A DNA stretch of 64,000 nucleotides from Candidatus Fimivivens faecavium (GCA_018716105.1 DVKH01000035.1:22312-86311), one strand, 5' to 3'. Shown: positions 25,655 through 34,963, counted from the stretch's first letter. The notes: a model not told the origin generated them from the letters alone. Program-made: numbers and translations.

Positions 25655-26734
25655 TTATTCTGATTTTGCGGAAAACTTGGTCCGTTCCGGAACCGTCTCG
25701 TTTTGCTTGCGCACAAGACGGCCGCACGCGCCCACAATCTGTGCGAGATCGAGCTTCGCCGGACAGACATAGCTGCAGGTTCCGCACCCCGTGCACAGGT
25801 CCGCATCGAACAGTTCAAGACGTTCTCTGCGTTTCGATTTCATCGCCTTATAGATAAAAAACGGCGAGAGCCCTTCCGGGCAGACGTCCGCACACCGGCC
25901 GCAGCCAATGCAGGTGTATCCCATATCCTTAAATTCCTGTGCGAAGGCGAGAACGCCGCGCGTAGTCGGCGTGATCATCACCCGTTCCGGATCGGTCAGG
26001 CCGAACCCGGTCATGGATCCGCCTGCGACCATGCGCTTGGGATCCGCGATCAATCCAACCTGTTCGGCGACCCGCATTACGCTCATCCCAATCGGGACCT
26101 CGTAGTTTCCGGGGTTGGCAACGCAGTCGCCCGCAACCGTCACAAAACAGGTGGTCTGCACAAGGCCCAGATAAGCCGCGCGCCAGAGATGAATCATCGC
26201 GCCCGCGCCGATCACCAGCGTGTTCTTCCGGCTGGAATGCCACCGCGCGCGAAGTTCCGCCGGGTAGGTCCCCCCGATCCGCTCAACCCTGTTCCCACCG
26301 ATCGAGGCTGGGATTTTGATATCGACGTCGAGCAGGTTTTTATAGATTTCTATCTGGACCTTGTTCGCGCCGACCGCACGCTTGACCAGGCCAATCGCTT
26401 CGCTGAGCTGATCCTGCATCCAAAGCGCGGGGCCGAGCTGGCTCGAAAGATACGGTTCGTCGTCCATCGCGTCGATGACGACTCCGCTGATGCTCTCCCG
26501 CGCCGCCTGCGCGAGCTTTCGCCAAAGCCGCCTGCCGTCTGATTCGTCAATGATCCTGGCCTCTCTGGCGATCATGACGATCTCATATGGCGCAAGAAGG
26601 CCCGGCTCCGATGAAACCGGCTTTTCCAGCCTCTGCTCGCATTCGTCGCAGCCTTTGAGTTTTTTGATTTCGCGGGACAGGGCCGGCTCTTTGTTTTGTT
26701 CCAGCAAAATCCCCTGAACGCCAAATCCTGGCAT
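25655..26734 (-). CDS. rnfC: Rnf-type electron transport complex subunit C, short form
   Basis: This encodes 359 residues from the ATG at 26734 (GGGAGG upstream), about 70-90 residues shorter than typical RnfC. The NADH/FMN-binding region is present but its usual N-terminal Rnf segment (GGVHPPxxK-like) is not seen. The protein begins with MPGFGVQGILLEQNKEPALS. An SLBB-like part follows, then two 4Fe-4S clusters: CIGCGRCADVCPEGLSP and CTGCGTCSYVCPAKLD. It would exchange electrons with NAD(H) at the cytoplasmic face. First gene of the C-D-E-A cluster. Confidence 0.85.
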   Translation of the reverse strand: MPGFGVQGILLEQNKEPALSREIKKLKGCDECEQRLEKPVSSEPGLLAPYEIVMIAREARIIDESDGRRLWRKLAQAARESISGVVIDAMDDEPYLSSQLGPALWMQDQLSEAIGLVKRAVGANKVQIEIYKNLLDVDIKIPASIGGNRVERIGGTYPAELRARWHSSRKNTLVIGAGAMIHLWRAAYLGLVQTTCFVTVAGDCVANPGNYEVPIGMSVMRVAEQVGLIADPKRMVAGGSMTGFGLTDPERVMITPTTRGVLAFAQEFKDMGYTCIGCGRCADVCPEGLSPFFIYKAMKSKRRERLELFDADLCTGCGTCSYVCPAKLDLAQIVGACGRLVRKQNETVPERTKFSAKSE

Positions 26735-26847
26735 CGTTTTCCTCCCTGGCATGGGGCGGCTTCCGCCGGTCCTGCCTGCCCCGACTGACCCTCAACAAAC
26801 GGCGCGTTCCCCCGGCAAACGCCGGACGCGCCAAAGGCGGATGGTGT

Positions 26848-27417
26848 ATGATCTATAAACTCGTTACCGGAGATAAACTGAAAGTGATCCTCACATCAGA
26901 GGAGATGCGCGTTCTCGGAATCACATTCGAAGGGCTTGAGCGCTCGCTCTCCCAGACCAAGCGGGTTCTGCTCCGCCTCCTCGACGAAGCGGGAGATGCC
27001 GCCGGCTTTCGCCCCGGCCCCGAAGCGCAGCTCTACATCGAGGTCTACCCCAACGAACGGCGCGGCTGTACCATCTATTTTACCGCGCTGCCCGACGAAA
27101 TTGAAACGGCCCCGGAGGCCTTCGAACCGGTTGTCTTCACCTTCGCGGACTGCGAGGCGATGATCGGCGCCTCCCTGCGGCTGTTCCGCTGGTTCGGGCA
27201 CCGCCTGCTGAGAAGCGCGCTCTACCGCTTCGACGGGCTTTATTTCCTCATCATCCACCCGCTCGACGGGGCGGACGGCCTCACGTCCGGCTTCCTCTCG
27301 GAATACGGAAGCCGCCTCCGGCACGGCGCGCTCGCCGCGTCCTATGTTGAGGAACACGGCCTGCCGATCCTGACCGAGCGCGCGGTCGACACCCTCTCCT
27401 ATTATTTCGACCGCTGA
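26848..27417 (+). CDS. MecA-like adaptor protein
   Basis: This is a 189-residue protein. The N-terminal domain (MIYKLVTGDKLKVILTSEEMRVLGI) recalls the substrate-binding half of MecA. The C-terminal half (ALYRFDGLYFLIIHPLD, FLSEYGSRLRHGALAASYVEEHGLPILTERAVDTLSYYF) recalls the ClpC-binding half with the conserved E-G-I-TE-A-x-T pattern. MecA delivers proteins to the ClpCP protease. The acidic linker between the two halves is short. The 3' end overlaps convergently with rpe by 16 bases. Assignment is by pattern only. Confidence 0.7.
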   Translation: MIYKLVTGDKLKVILTSEEMRVLGITFEGLERSLSQTKRVLLRLLDEAGDAAGFRPGPEAQLYIEVYPNERRGCTIYFTALPDEIETAPEAFEPVVFTFADCEAMIGASLRLFRWFGHRLLRSALYRFDGLYFLIIHPLDGADGLTSGFLSEYGSRLRHGALAASYVEEHGLPILTERAVDTLSYYFDR

Positions 27418-28085
27418 GCCTCCAAAAGCCCCCGCTGCGCATCGCGGCGGATCGCCTCGACGGCCTGATGGTAGGGCGGTTTCCCAAAAACCGACGACCC
27501 GGCGACCAGGACATTTGCCCCGGCGGCCGCAACCTTCGCGGCGGAGCCGGGCGCGATGCCGCCGTCCACCTGAATGTCCACCGCGCGGCCGAGTTTTTCG
27601 CACTCCCGGCGGATCGCCCGAATCTTCGGGCACATGTCCTCCATGAACTTCTGCCCGCCGAAGCCCGGCTCGACCGTCATCACCAGAATCATATCCGCTT
27701 CCAAAAGGTAGGGAAACGCCGCCTGTGCGGGGGTCCCGGGCTTGAGGGCGACGCCCGCCTTTGCCCCCGCCGCATGGATTGTCCGGATGATCTGTCCAGC
27801 GTCCCCTTCGCTCTCGAGGTGGAAGGTGAGAAGATCGCTTCCCGCCCTGACAAAGCGTTCGGCGTATCTGCCCGGCTCGGAGATCATCAAATGAACGTCA
27901 AGCGGAACCGGACAGGCCTTTTTCAGCGCTTCCACCACCGGAATGCCGATTGTCAGATTCGGCACAAAATGCCCGTCCATTACATCGACGTGGACAAGCT
28001 CCGCTCCGGCCTCGGCGACGGCGCGGACCTCGCGCTCCAGATTTGCAAAGTCGCTGGAAAGGATCGACGGAGATATCAAAATCAT
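27402..28085 (-). CDS. rpe: Ribulose-phosphate 3-epimerase
   Basis: This is a 227-residue TIM-barrel enzyme of the pentose phosphate pathway. Motifs are ISPSILSSDFANLEREV, LVHVDVMDGHFVPNLTIG (metal and catalytic Asp), PLDVHLMISEPGRY, VMTVEPGFGGQKF, and IQVDGGI. It interconverts ribulose 5-phosphate and xylulose 5-phosphate. It is a single minus-strand gene whose 3' end overlaps the convergent MecA-like gene. Its promoter must lie between 28086 and the hairpin at 28301. Confidence 0.97.
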   Translation of the reverse strand: MILISPSILSSDFANLEREVRAVAEAGAELVHVDVMDGHFVPNLTIGIPVVEALKKACPVPLDVHLMISEPGRYAERFVRAGSDLLTFHLESEGDAGQIIRTIHAAGAKAGVALKPGTPAQAAFPYLLEADMILVMTVEPGFGGQKFMEDMCPKIRAIRRECEKLGRAVDIQVDGGIAPGSAAKVAAAGANVLVAGSSVFGKPPYHQAVEAIRRDAQRGLLEAQRSK

Positions 28086-28296
28086 AATTGGATTCGTCCC
28101 TCTTTTTCATCAGACAGGCCGGCGCAGATCCGCACGCGGTTTGAGCGCCGGCCTGTCTTCTACAGTTCTTTTATTTTACTAAAAACGGCGGGAAAGGTCA
28201 ACCGATCCTCCCGCTGCAAAGCTTTTTCCAACGGCCTTTGGCAAAACTTTAACCGGTTTTTCACATTTCGCCGCAGCCCGTCCGCCGGCCGGCGTG

Positions 28297-28470
28297 AAAA
28301 ACCCCGGAGGGGAACCCCTCCGGGGCCTGATCTATCGGATGCAAGGGGTGAACGCCGCCCGGGCTGTTCCAAGGGCGTGGGCTTGCCTTCGGGACCTTTT
28401 CGGCCCGAAACGGCAAACGGCCGCCACCCGGGCCGCTGCCCTCGCTCGTCTGACCTCTATATCCTATGTC
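28297..28470 (-). ncRNA. Candidate structured small RNA (6S-like rod) ending in a strong terminator
   Basis: In the 580-base gap between htrA and rpe the minus strand could be transcribed from near 28460 (GGATATAGAG resembles a -10 box). It folds as a long rod: TTGCC-g-TTTCGGG pairs with CCCGAA-GGCAA around a GAAAA-capped tip, below it GGGTGG pairs with CCACGCCC, and below that the CCCGGG arms pair. It ends in a perfect terminator (CCCCGGAGGGG / CCCCTCCGGGG then TTTTT at 28297-28324). The 3' arm CAGCCCGGGCGGCGTT resembles the same arm of bacterial 6S RNA, but this is weak evidence. Confidence 0.4.
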
Positions 28471-28665
28471 GTTTTCCGCTATTCCGACAGCGGAACCGTC
28501 CGGCCAGAAGAGCCCTGAGGGCGCGCTTTGCGCGTAAGGACAAACGTTTTTCCATGCGGCAAGCCACAACGGAACGGCAGACGCGCCGTTTTCAAAAGTT
28601 TTGGTTTCGCCCTGCCGCTCCAGAAAAAGCGAAAGGCCGGGCGGACCGCCCGGCCCCGCTGCCGG

Positions 28666-30180
28666 TTAAGACCAGCGTTCGAGATCCTCCTGCAGATAAA
28701 CGTCCACTTTAAACGTCTTCCCCGCCGTACCGCGTGCGGTGTTCGGCCGGAAGATGGTCAGCGTAACGACGTCGCCCGGGCGTTTCGTACTCAGCACATC
28801 CGAAATATCGTCGAACGATTCGATTGGCTTTCCGTCGATTTCCGTGATGATATCGCCCTGGGTGACGCCCTTTCCAGAGAGATCGGACTGCGGCTCCACA
28901 GTCCAGATATAGATGCCGACCGGGATCCCTTTGATCTCGCTCACCACCTCGGTGATCGGCTGGCCCGTGATGCCGATTTTGGTCCTGCCTTTGACATAGC
29001 CGTATTCCAGCAGATCGTCGATCACGGGCTTCGCAGTGTTGATGGGGATTGCAAACCCGATTCCCTCATAGCCTTCCGCAACGATTTTTGAGGAGTTGAT
29101 CCCAACGACCTGTCCAAACTCGTTGACCAGCGCCCCGCCCGAGTTCCCGGGGTTGATCGCGGCGTCGGTCTGAATATAGGTGGCCGAATAACCGCTGTCG
29201 GAGGAGCGGAACGGACGGTTCACCGCGGAGACGATGCCCTCGGTGACGCTTCCGGCCAGGATCATCCCGCCTGGATTCCCGATCGCGACGAGTTTTTCCC
29301 CAACCTCAAGCTCATCGGAATTCCCAAATTCCGCGCTCGTCAGGTTTTGCGCGTCGATTTTGATGACGGCGAGATCGGTCTTTGAATCAATCCCGATCAG
29401 TTCCGCCGTATAGTTCTCGCCGTTGTCGAGGATGACGTTGATCCCAACCGAACCCTTGACGACATGCGCGTTGGTGATGATATATCCGCTCGGGTCAATG
29501 ATCACGCCCGACCCCTCGTTCGACGGCTCGAAGGTGTCGGTCGGCCCGTACTGGAGAATGCCGACTACCGACGGGCGCACCCGCCTTGCAATCTCCGCGG
29601 TCGTCAGCCTTCCGTCGCTCAGCGCCGGCTCCTCATAACCCTCCGGGCGGTCCCGGATGATTAGCTGAGGCGCGCTGCGCTCCCCCTCCTGGCTGGAGCC
29701 GGACGGCCGGGAGGAAGGCGGCGGCGCGCTTTCGACGCGCGAGAGGATGCTGTACGCCCCATAGGCCGAAAAAATCACCGCGCCGAACACCACAACCGCA
29801 ATCATCAGGATGCCGAACGCAAACAGGCCCTTGCTGCGGCGCGGCATGCCTTTATGTCCCCCCGCCGCCTGATAGTCCTCAAAATTCCAGCGGTAGTCCT
29901 CCTCCACCGGCGGAGGATAGCCGGCGCCGTTCGGCGGGAACCGCCCCGGATCATAGTCGTAAGGGCCGTGCCCGCGGCAGGGGTCGCGGTAATCCGGCGG
30001 AGGGCCTCCTCCCGCCGGCCGCCCGAAGCCCTGCCTCGACGGATCGTAATTTTCGCCAGGCGCGGGGGAAACCGGCGCGGACGGATCCCGCTGCCCGGAC
30101 TGCGGCGCTTCGCCGGGGCGTCCGTTCTCCAGGCCGCCTTCCTCCTGCGGACGCTGTTTGTTGTTCTGCTCATCAGCCAT
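28666..30180 (-). CDS. HtrA-like serine protease, membrane-anchored
   Basis: This is a 504-residue S1C protease. Residues 1-130 are a Pro/Gly/Arg-rich cytoplasmic tail, followed by one membrane helix (GLFAFGILMIAVVVFGAVIF). The protease domain has the triad in YIITNAHVVKG (His), DSKTDLAVIKI (Asp) and INPGNSGGALVNEFGQVVGINS (Ser). A C-terminal PDZ domain spans GITGQPITEV to VTLTIF (with KGVTQGDIITEIDG). It degrades or chaperones misfolded envelope proteins. It lies 48 bases after the sensor kinase gene, so the regulator, kinase and protease form one operon, as in envelope-stress systems. Confidence 0.95.
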   Translation of the reverse strand: MADEQNNKQRPQEEGGLENGRPGEAPQSGQRDPSAPVSPAPGENYDPSRQGFGRPAGGGPPPDYRDPCRGHGPYDYDPGRFPPNGAGYPPPVEEDYRWNFEDYQAAGGHKGMPRRSKGLFAFGILMIAVVVFGAVIFSAYGAYSILSRVESAPPPSSRPSGSSQEGERSAPQLIIRDRPEGYEEPALSDGRLTTAEIARRVRPSVVGILQYGPTDTFEPSNEGSGVIIDPSGYIITNAHVVKGSVGINVILDNGENYTAELIGIDSKTDLAVIKIDAQNLTSAEFGNSDELEVGEKLVAIGNPGGMILAGSVTEGIVSAVNRPFRSSDSGYSATYIQTDAAINPGNSGGALVNEFGQVVGINSSKIVAEGYEGIGFAIPINTAKPVIDDLLEYGYVKGRTKIGITGQPITEVVSEIKGIPVGIYIWTVEPQSDLSGKGVTQGDIITEIDGKPIESFDDISDVLSTKRPGDVVTLTIFRPNTARGTAGKTFKVDVYLQEDLERWS

Positions 30181-30228
30181 TGTTTTGATTCCCCTTTTTA
30201 CCGAGTTTTCCGCCGGCCGCCGGTTGTA

Positions 30229-31719
30229 TCAGCGGTCTTTTTGTAAGACATCCCTGGGCTTATCGTTTTTTCGGAAAAGCGAGGCGTTCTGTTTCTGCGC
30301 CGTCGCCGGGAGGGAGAACGAAAACTCGGAATATTCGCCCTCCACGCTTTTCACCGTGATATTCCCCTGGTGAAGATGTACGAGAGATTTGACGATGTGA
30401 AGTCCGAGCCCAACCCCGTTTTTATCCATGCTGCGCGATTTATCCGTTTTGTAAAACCGGTCGAACAGCTTTGGGATCTCTTCTTTTGAGATGCCGGCGC
30501 CGGAATTGCGGATCGCGGTCCAGATCATTCTCCCCTCCGGCGTATACGAAATCTCGATACAGCCGTTTTCCGGGGTGAATTTGACCGCGTTTTCAATCAG
30601 GTTATAGACAATCTGATGCACAAGGTCCGGATCGGCTTCAACAAAGGTTTTCGCCGCGTCGAGCCCCCGGATGTCGATCTGCTTTTCTTCGATCCGCTGT
30701 TCAAACGTAAAGACGGTCTGGCAGACGATCTGATGGATATCGACCGTCTGGGGTTTGAGGGACATCTCGCCGGCCTCGATCCTCGCGATGCCGAGCATCG
30801 ACACCACCAGCCGCGAGAGGCGCCTTACCTCCTGCGAGACGATCCCGAGGTAATATTCATAGCGCTCCTTCGGGATGGTTCCGTCGAGGATCCCGTCGAT
30901 AAACCCGCCGATGGTGGTCATCGGGGTTTTGAGTTCGTGGGAAACGTTCGCTATAAACGAACGCCGGGTCTGTTCGTTCGCCGCAAGCGAAAGCGCCATG
31001 TTGTTAAACGCAATGGCAAGCTGCTGGATTTCATCGTCGCCCTCAATCGGGATGCGCGCCGAGAAATCGCCCCTCGCAAAGCTGTCGGCCGCCGTCACCA
31101 TCGCGCGGAGCGGGTGCACAAGCATTTCGGTAAAGAAATAGATGATCACAAAGGCGATGATCAGAACCACGACCGCCCCGATCACAAACATCTTCGCAAC
31201 CTGCTTGATAAATACCCCGGTCAGCGAAGAGGGCGTGGCGACAAAAATACTTCCCACCACAACGTCCCCCACCGTCACAGGCGCCGCAACGACATAGTTT
31301 TTCTCCTCGTAGATGCCCCCGAGCCTGGTCACGCCGCGGTAGCCGTTTTTCCCAAGCGCCTGCTCCATTACAGAGGGTTCGACCACATAAGTCGAGTGGT
31401 TCCCTTCGCTCGCGCTGCAGATAATGGTTTTCCCCGCGGTATCCACCAGAAAGATGTCGGCATCCAGGGAATTGGACAACGCATTGAACGCATTGATCAG
31501 ATAAGGCGTGTCGTTGATATAAATATAAGGATAAATACTCAGGGAATTTTCCCGAAACAGGATGGCGGCCTGTTCGGCGTTGCGCTGCATCAGGTCCATC
31601 CGGTCGTTTTGAAAATACCGCGCCGTGAACGCGACCACCATGACCCCGAGCACCGTGATGCTCGCGAGCGTCATCGAGGCGCAGAGATAAAAATAACGGG
31701 AAAAGAGATTCTTTTTCAT
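30229..31719 (-). CDS. Sensor histidine kinase
   Basis: This encodes 496 residues. A first membrane helix (ASITVLGVMVVAFTA) and a second (IGAVVVLIIAFVIIYFFTEM) flank an extracytoplasmic sensor of about 145 residues. A HAMP domain (VHPLRAMVTAADSFARGDFSARI) follows, then HisKA with FIANVSHELKTPMTTIGGFIDG (phosphorylated His). The ATPase domain has N box LIENAVKF, G1 region NSGAGISKEEIPKLFDRFY and G2 GVGLGLHIVKSLVHLHQG. It pairs with the response regulator 38 bases upstream and precedes the HtrA protease gene. Confidence 0.95.
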   Translation of the reverse strand: MKKNLFSRYFYLCASMTLASITVLGVMVVAFTARYFQNDRMDLMQRNAEQAAILFRENSLSIYPYIYINDTPYLINAFNALSNSLDADIFLVDTAGKTIICSASEGNHSTYVVEPSVMEQALGKNGYRGVTRLGGIYEEKNYVVAAPVTVGDVVVGSIFVATPSSLTGVFIKQVAKMFVIGAVVVLIIAFVIIYFFTEMLVHPLRAMVTAADSFARGDFSARIPIEGDDEIQQLAIAFNNMALSLAANEQTRRSFIANVSHELKTPMTTIGGFIDGILDGTIPKERYEYYLGIVSQEVRRLSRLVVSMLGIARIEAGEMSLKPQTVDIHQIVCQTVFTFEQRIEEKQIDIRGLDAAKTFVEADPDLVHQIVYNLIENAVKFTPENGCIEISYTPEGRMIWTAIRNSGAGISKEEIPKLFDRFYKTDKSRSMDKNGVGLGLHIVKSLVHLHQGNITVKSVEGEYSEFSFSLPATAQKQNASLFRKNDKPRDVLQKDR

Positions 31720-31757
31720 CGCTTCGCCTCATCTCACGCCGCGCCGGGGACGCCGCG

Positions 31758-32453
31758 TTATTCCTTGACTTCGAACTTATATCCGACGCCCCAGACCGTC
31801 TTAAGCGTCCACTGGCCGGACACGCCCTCCAGCTTTTCGCGCAGGCGCTTGATGTGGACGTCCACCGTTCTCGAGTCGCCGTAGTACTCAAACCCCCAAA
31901 CCTCGTCCAGAAGCTGGTCGCGGGTGTAGACGCGGTTCGGGTTGGAGGCGAGGTGGAACAGAAGCTCAAGTTCTTTCGGCGGGGTATCGACCACCTTTCC
32001 GTCCACCTTCAGCTCGTACTTTGTCATGTTGACGACCAGCTTGTCATAGCTGACCTCTTTGACCTGGTTTTCCGAGGAGACCTGTCCGCTCGTCCGACGG
32101 AGAACGGCCTTGATGCGGGCGATAATCTCTTTGGCGTCGAACGGCTTTACAACATAGTCGTCCGCCCCGAGTTCCAACCCGAGAACCTTGTCGAAGGTCT
32201 CCCCCTTTGCGGTGATCATTATGATCGGGCAGCTCGATTTCTTGCGGATCTCCCGGCAGACCTGCCATCCGTCAAGTCCGGGCATCATGATATCGAGCAG
32301 AACGAGGCCCGGCGGCTCGGCGTTAAATTTTGCAAGCGCCTCGTTCCCATCGTTCGCAATTGCGACAGAATAATGTTCTTTCTCCAGATAAAGCCGCAGA
32401 AGCTCGCAGATGTTGCGGTCGTCGTCCGCAACGAGAATTTTTTCAATCGGCAC
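31758..32453 (-). CDS. OmpR-family response regulator
   Basis: This encodes 231 residues from a GTG start with GGGGGA upstream. The receiver domain has the acidic pair ADDD near residue 10, phospho-acceptor Asp in VLLDIMMPGLDGWQV, and the switch lysine in GADDYVVKPFD. The C-terminal winged helix has VVDTPPKELELLFHLASNPNRVYTRDQLLDEVWGFEYYGDSRTVDVHIKRLREKL. It is the first gene of the regulator-kinase-HtrA operon. A TATAAT-like -10 on the minus strand lies at 32496-32501 with no strong -35. Confidence 0.96.
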   Translation of the reverse strand: MPIEKILVADDDRNICELLRLYLEKEHYSVAIANDGNEALAKFNAEPPGLVLLDIMMPGLDGWQVCREIRKKSSCPIIMITAKGETFDKVLGLELGADDYVVKPFDAKEIIARIKAVLRRTSGQVSSENQVKEVSYDKLVVNMTKYELKVDGKVVDTPPKELELLFHLASNPNRVYTRDQLLDEVWGFEYYGDSRTVDVHIKRLREKLEGVSGQWTLKTVWGVGYKFEVKE

Positions 32454-32725
32454 TTTGCAGTTCCCCCCGTCTTTCGTTCCTACTTAATATGTTCCATTAT
32501 ACCGCATTCCAACAAACAGTGGTTAATAATTTTTAAAGTTTGGCCAAAAGAACAACCGGTATTTCCGGCCGGAAACCGCGTCCCGCCCATTTCCCGGCCG
32601 TCTTTCTCCACGGCTTTCCGTTGCGGAGGAACGAAAGACGTGGTAAAATAAAAGTTAATGCTGCATAGACAGGAACGGCCGGTCCGCCGGCCCTTGCATA
32701 CTTTAAAACAAAGGATGGAAGATCA

Positions 32726-33820
32726 ATGAAACTCGGCATTGTCGGACTTCCGAACGTCGGGAAGTCCACGCTCTTTAACGCCATCACGAGCGCGGGCGCG
32801 CAGTCCGCAAACTACCCGTTCTGCACCATCGAGCCGAACGTCGGCGTGGTCGCCGTCCCGGACAGCCGCCTCGACCGTCTCTCCGAGATGTACAGCCCCG
32901 AAAAGGTCACCCCCGCCGTCATCGAATTCGTCGATATCGCGGGCCTGGTGCGCGGCGCTTCAAAAGGCGAGGGGCTCGGCAACAAGTTTCTCTCCCACAT
33001 CCGCGAGGTGGACGCGATCGTCCATGTCGTGCGCTGTTTTGAGGACGGCGGCATCATCCATGTCGAGGGTTCGGTCGATCCCGCGCGGGATATCGAGACC
33101 ATCGACCTCGAACTGATCCTCTCGGACATCGAACTGGTGGAACGCCGGATTGACCGGGCGAAAAAGGCCGGAAAGGGCGACAAGAAGTTTCTCGCCGAAG
33201 CCGAGCTGTTCGGGCGCCTGCATGAGCATCTCTCGGCCGGGAAATCCGCCCGGGGCTTCTCCTGCACAGAAGAAGAACAGAAGCTGATCTCCGAAACCCC
33301 TCTGCTTTCGGCAAAGCCGGTGATCTTCGCCGCAAATTTAAGCGAGCTCGATCTGTCAGGGGATCTCGCCCAGAATGCGAATTACCAGAAGGTCTGCGCC
33401 ATCGCGGAGGAGGAAGGGGCCGAGGTTATCCCGATCTGCGCGAGCGTCGAAGCTGAGATCAGCGAACTTTCCCCCGAGGACAAGCTCCTCTTCCTCGAGG
33501 AACTGGGCCTGCGGGAGTCGGGCCTGGACCGGCTGATCCGCGCGGGCTACGCCCTTTTGGGCCTGATTTCGTTTCTCACCGCCGGAAAGCCCGAGGTCCG
33601 CGCCTGGACCATCCGCAAGGGGACCAAGGCGCCGCAGGCCGCCGGAAAAATCCACACCGATTTTGAGCGCGGCTTTATCCGCGCGGAAGTGGTCTCGTTT
33701 GACGACCTCATGGCCTGCGGATCGGTCGCGGCCGCGAAGGAAAAGGGCCTCTATCGTTCGGAAGGAAAGGACTATGTCTTCCAGGACGGAGACGTGGTCC
33801 TGTTCCGCTTCAACGTATGA
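32726..33820 (+). CDS. ychF: Ribosome-binding ATPase YchF (Obg family)
   Basis: This is a 364-residue P-loop NTPase. G1 is GLPNVGKSTLFNAIT. The G3 region is FVDIAGLVRGASKGEGLGNKFL. The G4 equivalent is FAANLSELD rather than NKxD, which is why YchF prefers ATP over GTP. A TGS domain ends the protein (VRAWTIRKGTKAPQAAGKIHTDFERGFIRAEVVSFDDL). It is highly conserved and linked to translation and stress responses. Single gene with its own terminator at 33845-33883. Confidence 0.97.
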   Translation: MKLGIVGLPNVGKSTLFNAITSAGAQSANYPFCTIEPNVGVVAVPDSRLDRLSEMYSPEKVTPAVIEFVDIAGLVRGASKGEGLGNKFLSHIREVDAIVHVVRCFEDGGIIHVEGSVDPARDIETIDLELILSDIELVERRIDRAKKAGKGDKKFLAEAELFGRLHEHLSAGKSARGFSCTEEEQKLISETPLLSAKPVIFAANLSELDLSGDLAQNANYQKVCAIAEEEGAEVIPICASVEAEISELSPEDKLLFLEELGLRESGLDRLIRAGYALLGLISFLTAGKPEVRAWTIRKGTKAPQAAGKIHTDFERGFIRAEVVSFDDLMACGSVAAAKEKGLYRSEGKDYVFQDGDVVLFRFNV

Positions 33821-33844
33821 GGAAACGGCTTTTCCAGCCGTCTC

Positions 33845-33883
33845 AAACGCCCGGCCGCGCTGTCAAAACGCGGCCGGGCGTTT
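33845..33883 (+). terminator. Terminator of ychF
   Basis: A 15-bp perfect stem (AAACGCCCGGCCGCG and its complement) with a nine-base loop, followed by TTTT, lies 25 bases after the ychF stop. Confidence 0.9.
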
Positions 33884-33941
33884 TACTCTGGCGAAAGAGT
33901 TTTGCGGCACGGGATCTCTTTGCGCGTCCTTCCTGATCTTG

Positions 33942-33969
33942 TTGAAATTGCGCGGCGAACGTGTATAAT
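33942..33969 (+). promoter_or_regulatory. Sigma-A promoter of the EamA transporter gene
   Basis: TTGAAA (33942-33947) and TATAAT (33964-33969) with a 16-base spacer and TG before the -10 (extended -10). It is 70 bases upstream of the ATG at 34040. Confidence 0.75.
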
Positions 33970-34039
33970 GGATGCATTCGGGCGGCGGCGCCTTTCGGCC
34001 AAAACCGCCGCCAAATCCATCCGTCAGGAGGAAGGCCGT

Positions 34040-34957
34040 ATGCGTCAATTACGCGGTTTCCTGTTTGTCATGGCGTCGGCCGCCCTGTTCGGCTGCATGC
34101 CAATCTTTGTCAAAACGGCCGTTGCAAACGGCGGCACATCGTCAAGCCTCGTGTTCTATCGGTTCGCGGTTTCCCTCCCCGTCCTGTTCGTTCTGATGCG
34201 GCGGCAGGACAAAGCCTTCCGCCCCACCCTGCCCATCCTCAAAAAGGTGCTGGTCCTCTCAACCGGCTTCTGCCTGACGCCGCTCCTTTTGACGGCGTCC
34301 TACGGCTATATCTCCTCGGGCTTTGCAACCACCATCCACTTTATCTACCCGATCTTCGTCCTGATCGGCTGCGTGGTCTTCTTTCGGGAACCGCTCAACC
34401 GGGTCAAGATTCTCTGCGCCGCGCTCGGTACGGGCGGGATCCTTTTCTGCTGCACCCCCGGGGCGCCGGGCGCGGCCGCCGGCTTGATCCTCGCCTTCAC
34501 CTCCGGGATCACCTATGCGTTTTATGTCATCTGCCTCGACCACAGCGGCCTTTCGGGGATTCCCTCGTTCGCGCTCGGTTTTCTGCTCTCCGCATCCGCC
34601 GCGCTGATCAGCTTTTTCGCCTCATTTCTCGACGGCGGGATCTGCTTTGCGATGTCGCCGTTCGGCTGGCTGGTCACCGTCTTTTTCTCGTTGAGCTTTT
34701 CGGTCGGCGCGATGATGCTGTTCCAGGCCGGCGTCCGGATCATCGGCGCGCAGCGCGCGGCGATTCTCAGCACGCTTGAGCCGGTCACCAGCATAGTCAT
34801 CGGCATCTTGTTCCTGTCTGAGCCATTCAGCCTCAAAAGCGGGTTCGGCGCGCTTCTGGTGCTCGCCTCAGTCGTGTCCCTCGTCGCCCTCGACCGGGAT
34901 AAGCCCAATCCCCCGGTTCCTGGGCCGGATTTGAAAACGACAGCCGAATATCCGTAA
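34040..34957 (+). CDS. EamA/DMT-family transporter
   Basis: This encodes 305 residues from the ATG at 34040 (AGGAGGAAG upstream), which excludes a 46-codon upstream extension. Ten hydrophobic helices are arranged as two EamA repeats; the first begins GFLFVMASAALFGCMPIFVKTAV and the second GLILAFTSGITYAFYVICL. Repeat-ending motifs are FATTIHFIYPIFVLIGCVVFFREPL and RAAILSTLEPVTSIVIGILFLSEPF. It probably exports a metabolite or amino acid; the substrate cannot be inferred. Single gene with clear promoter and terminator. Confidence 0.9.
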   Translation: MRQLRGFLFVMASAALFGCMPIFVKTAVANGGTSSSLVFYRFAVSLPVLFVLMRRQDKAFRPTLPILKKVLVLSTGFCLTPLLLTASYGYISSGFATTIHFIYPIFVLIGCVVFFREPLNRVKILCAALGTGGILFCCTPGAPGAAAGLILAFTSGITYAFYVICLDHSGLSGIPSFALGFLLSASAALISFFASFLDGGICFAMSPFGWLVTVFFSLSFSVGAMMLFQAGVRIIGAQRAAILSTLEPVTSIVIGILFLSEPFSLKSGFGALLVLASVVSLVALDRDKPNPPVPGPDLKTTAEYP

Positions 34958-34963
34958 CAATAG

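Noticed and set aside
28300..28470. THF riboswitch upstream of rpe (TTGCATCCG match)
   Set aside because: Only one short box matches; the 5' partner GGAGAGUA-type segment is missing and rpe is not a folate gene.
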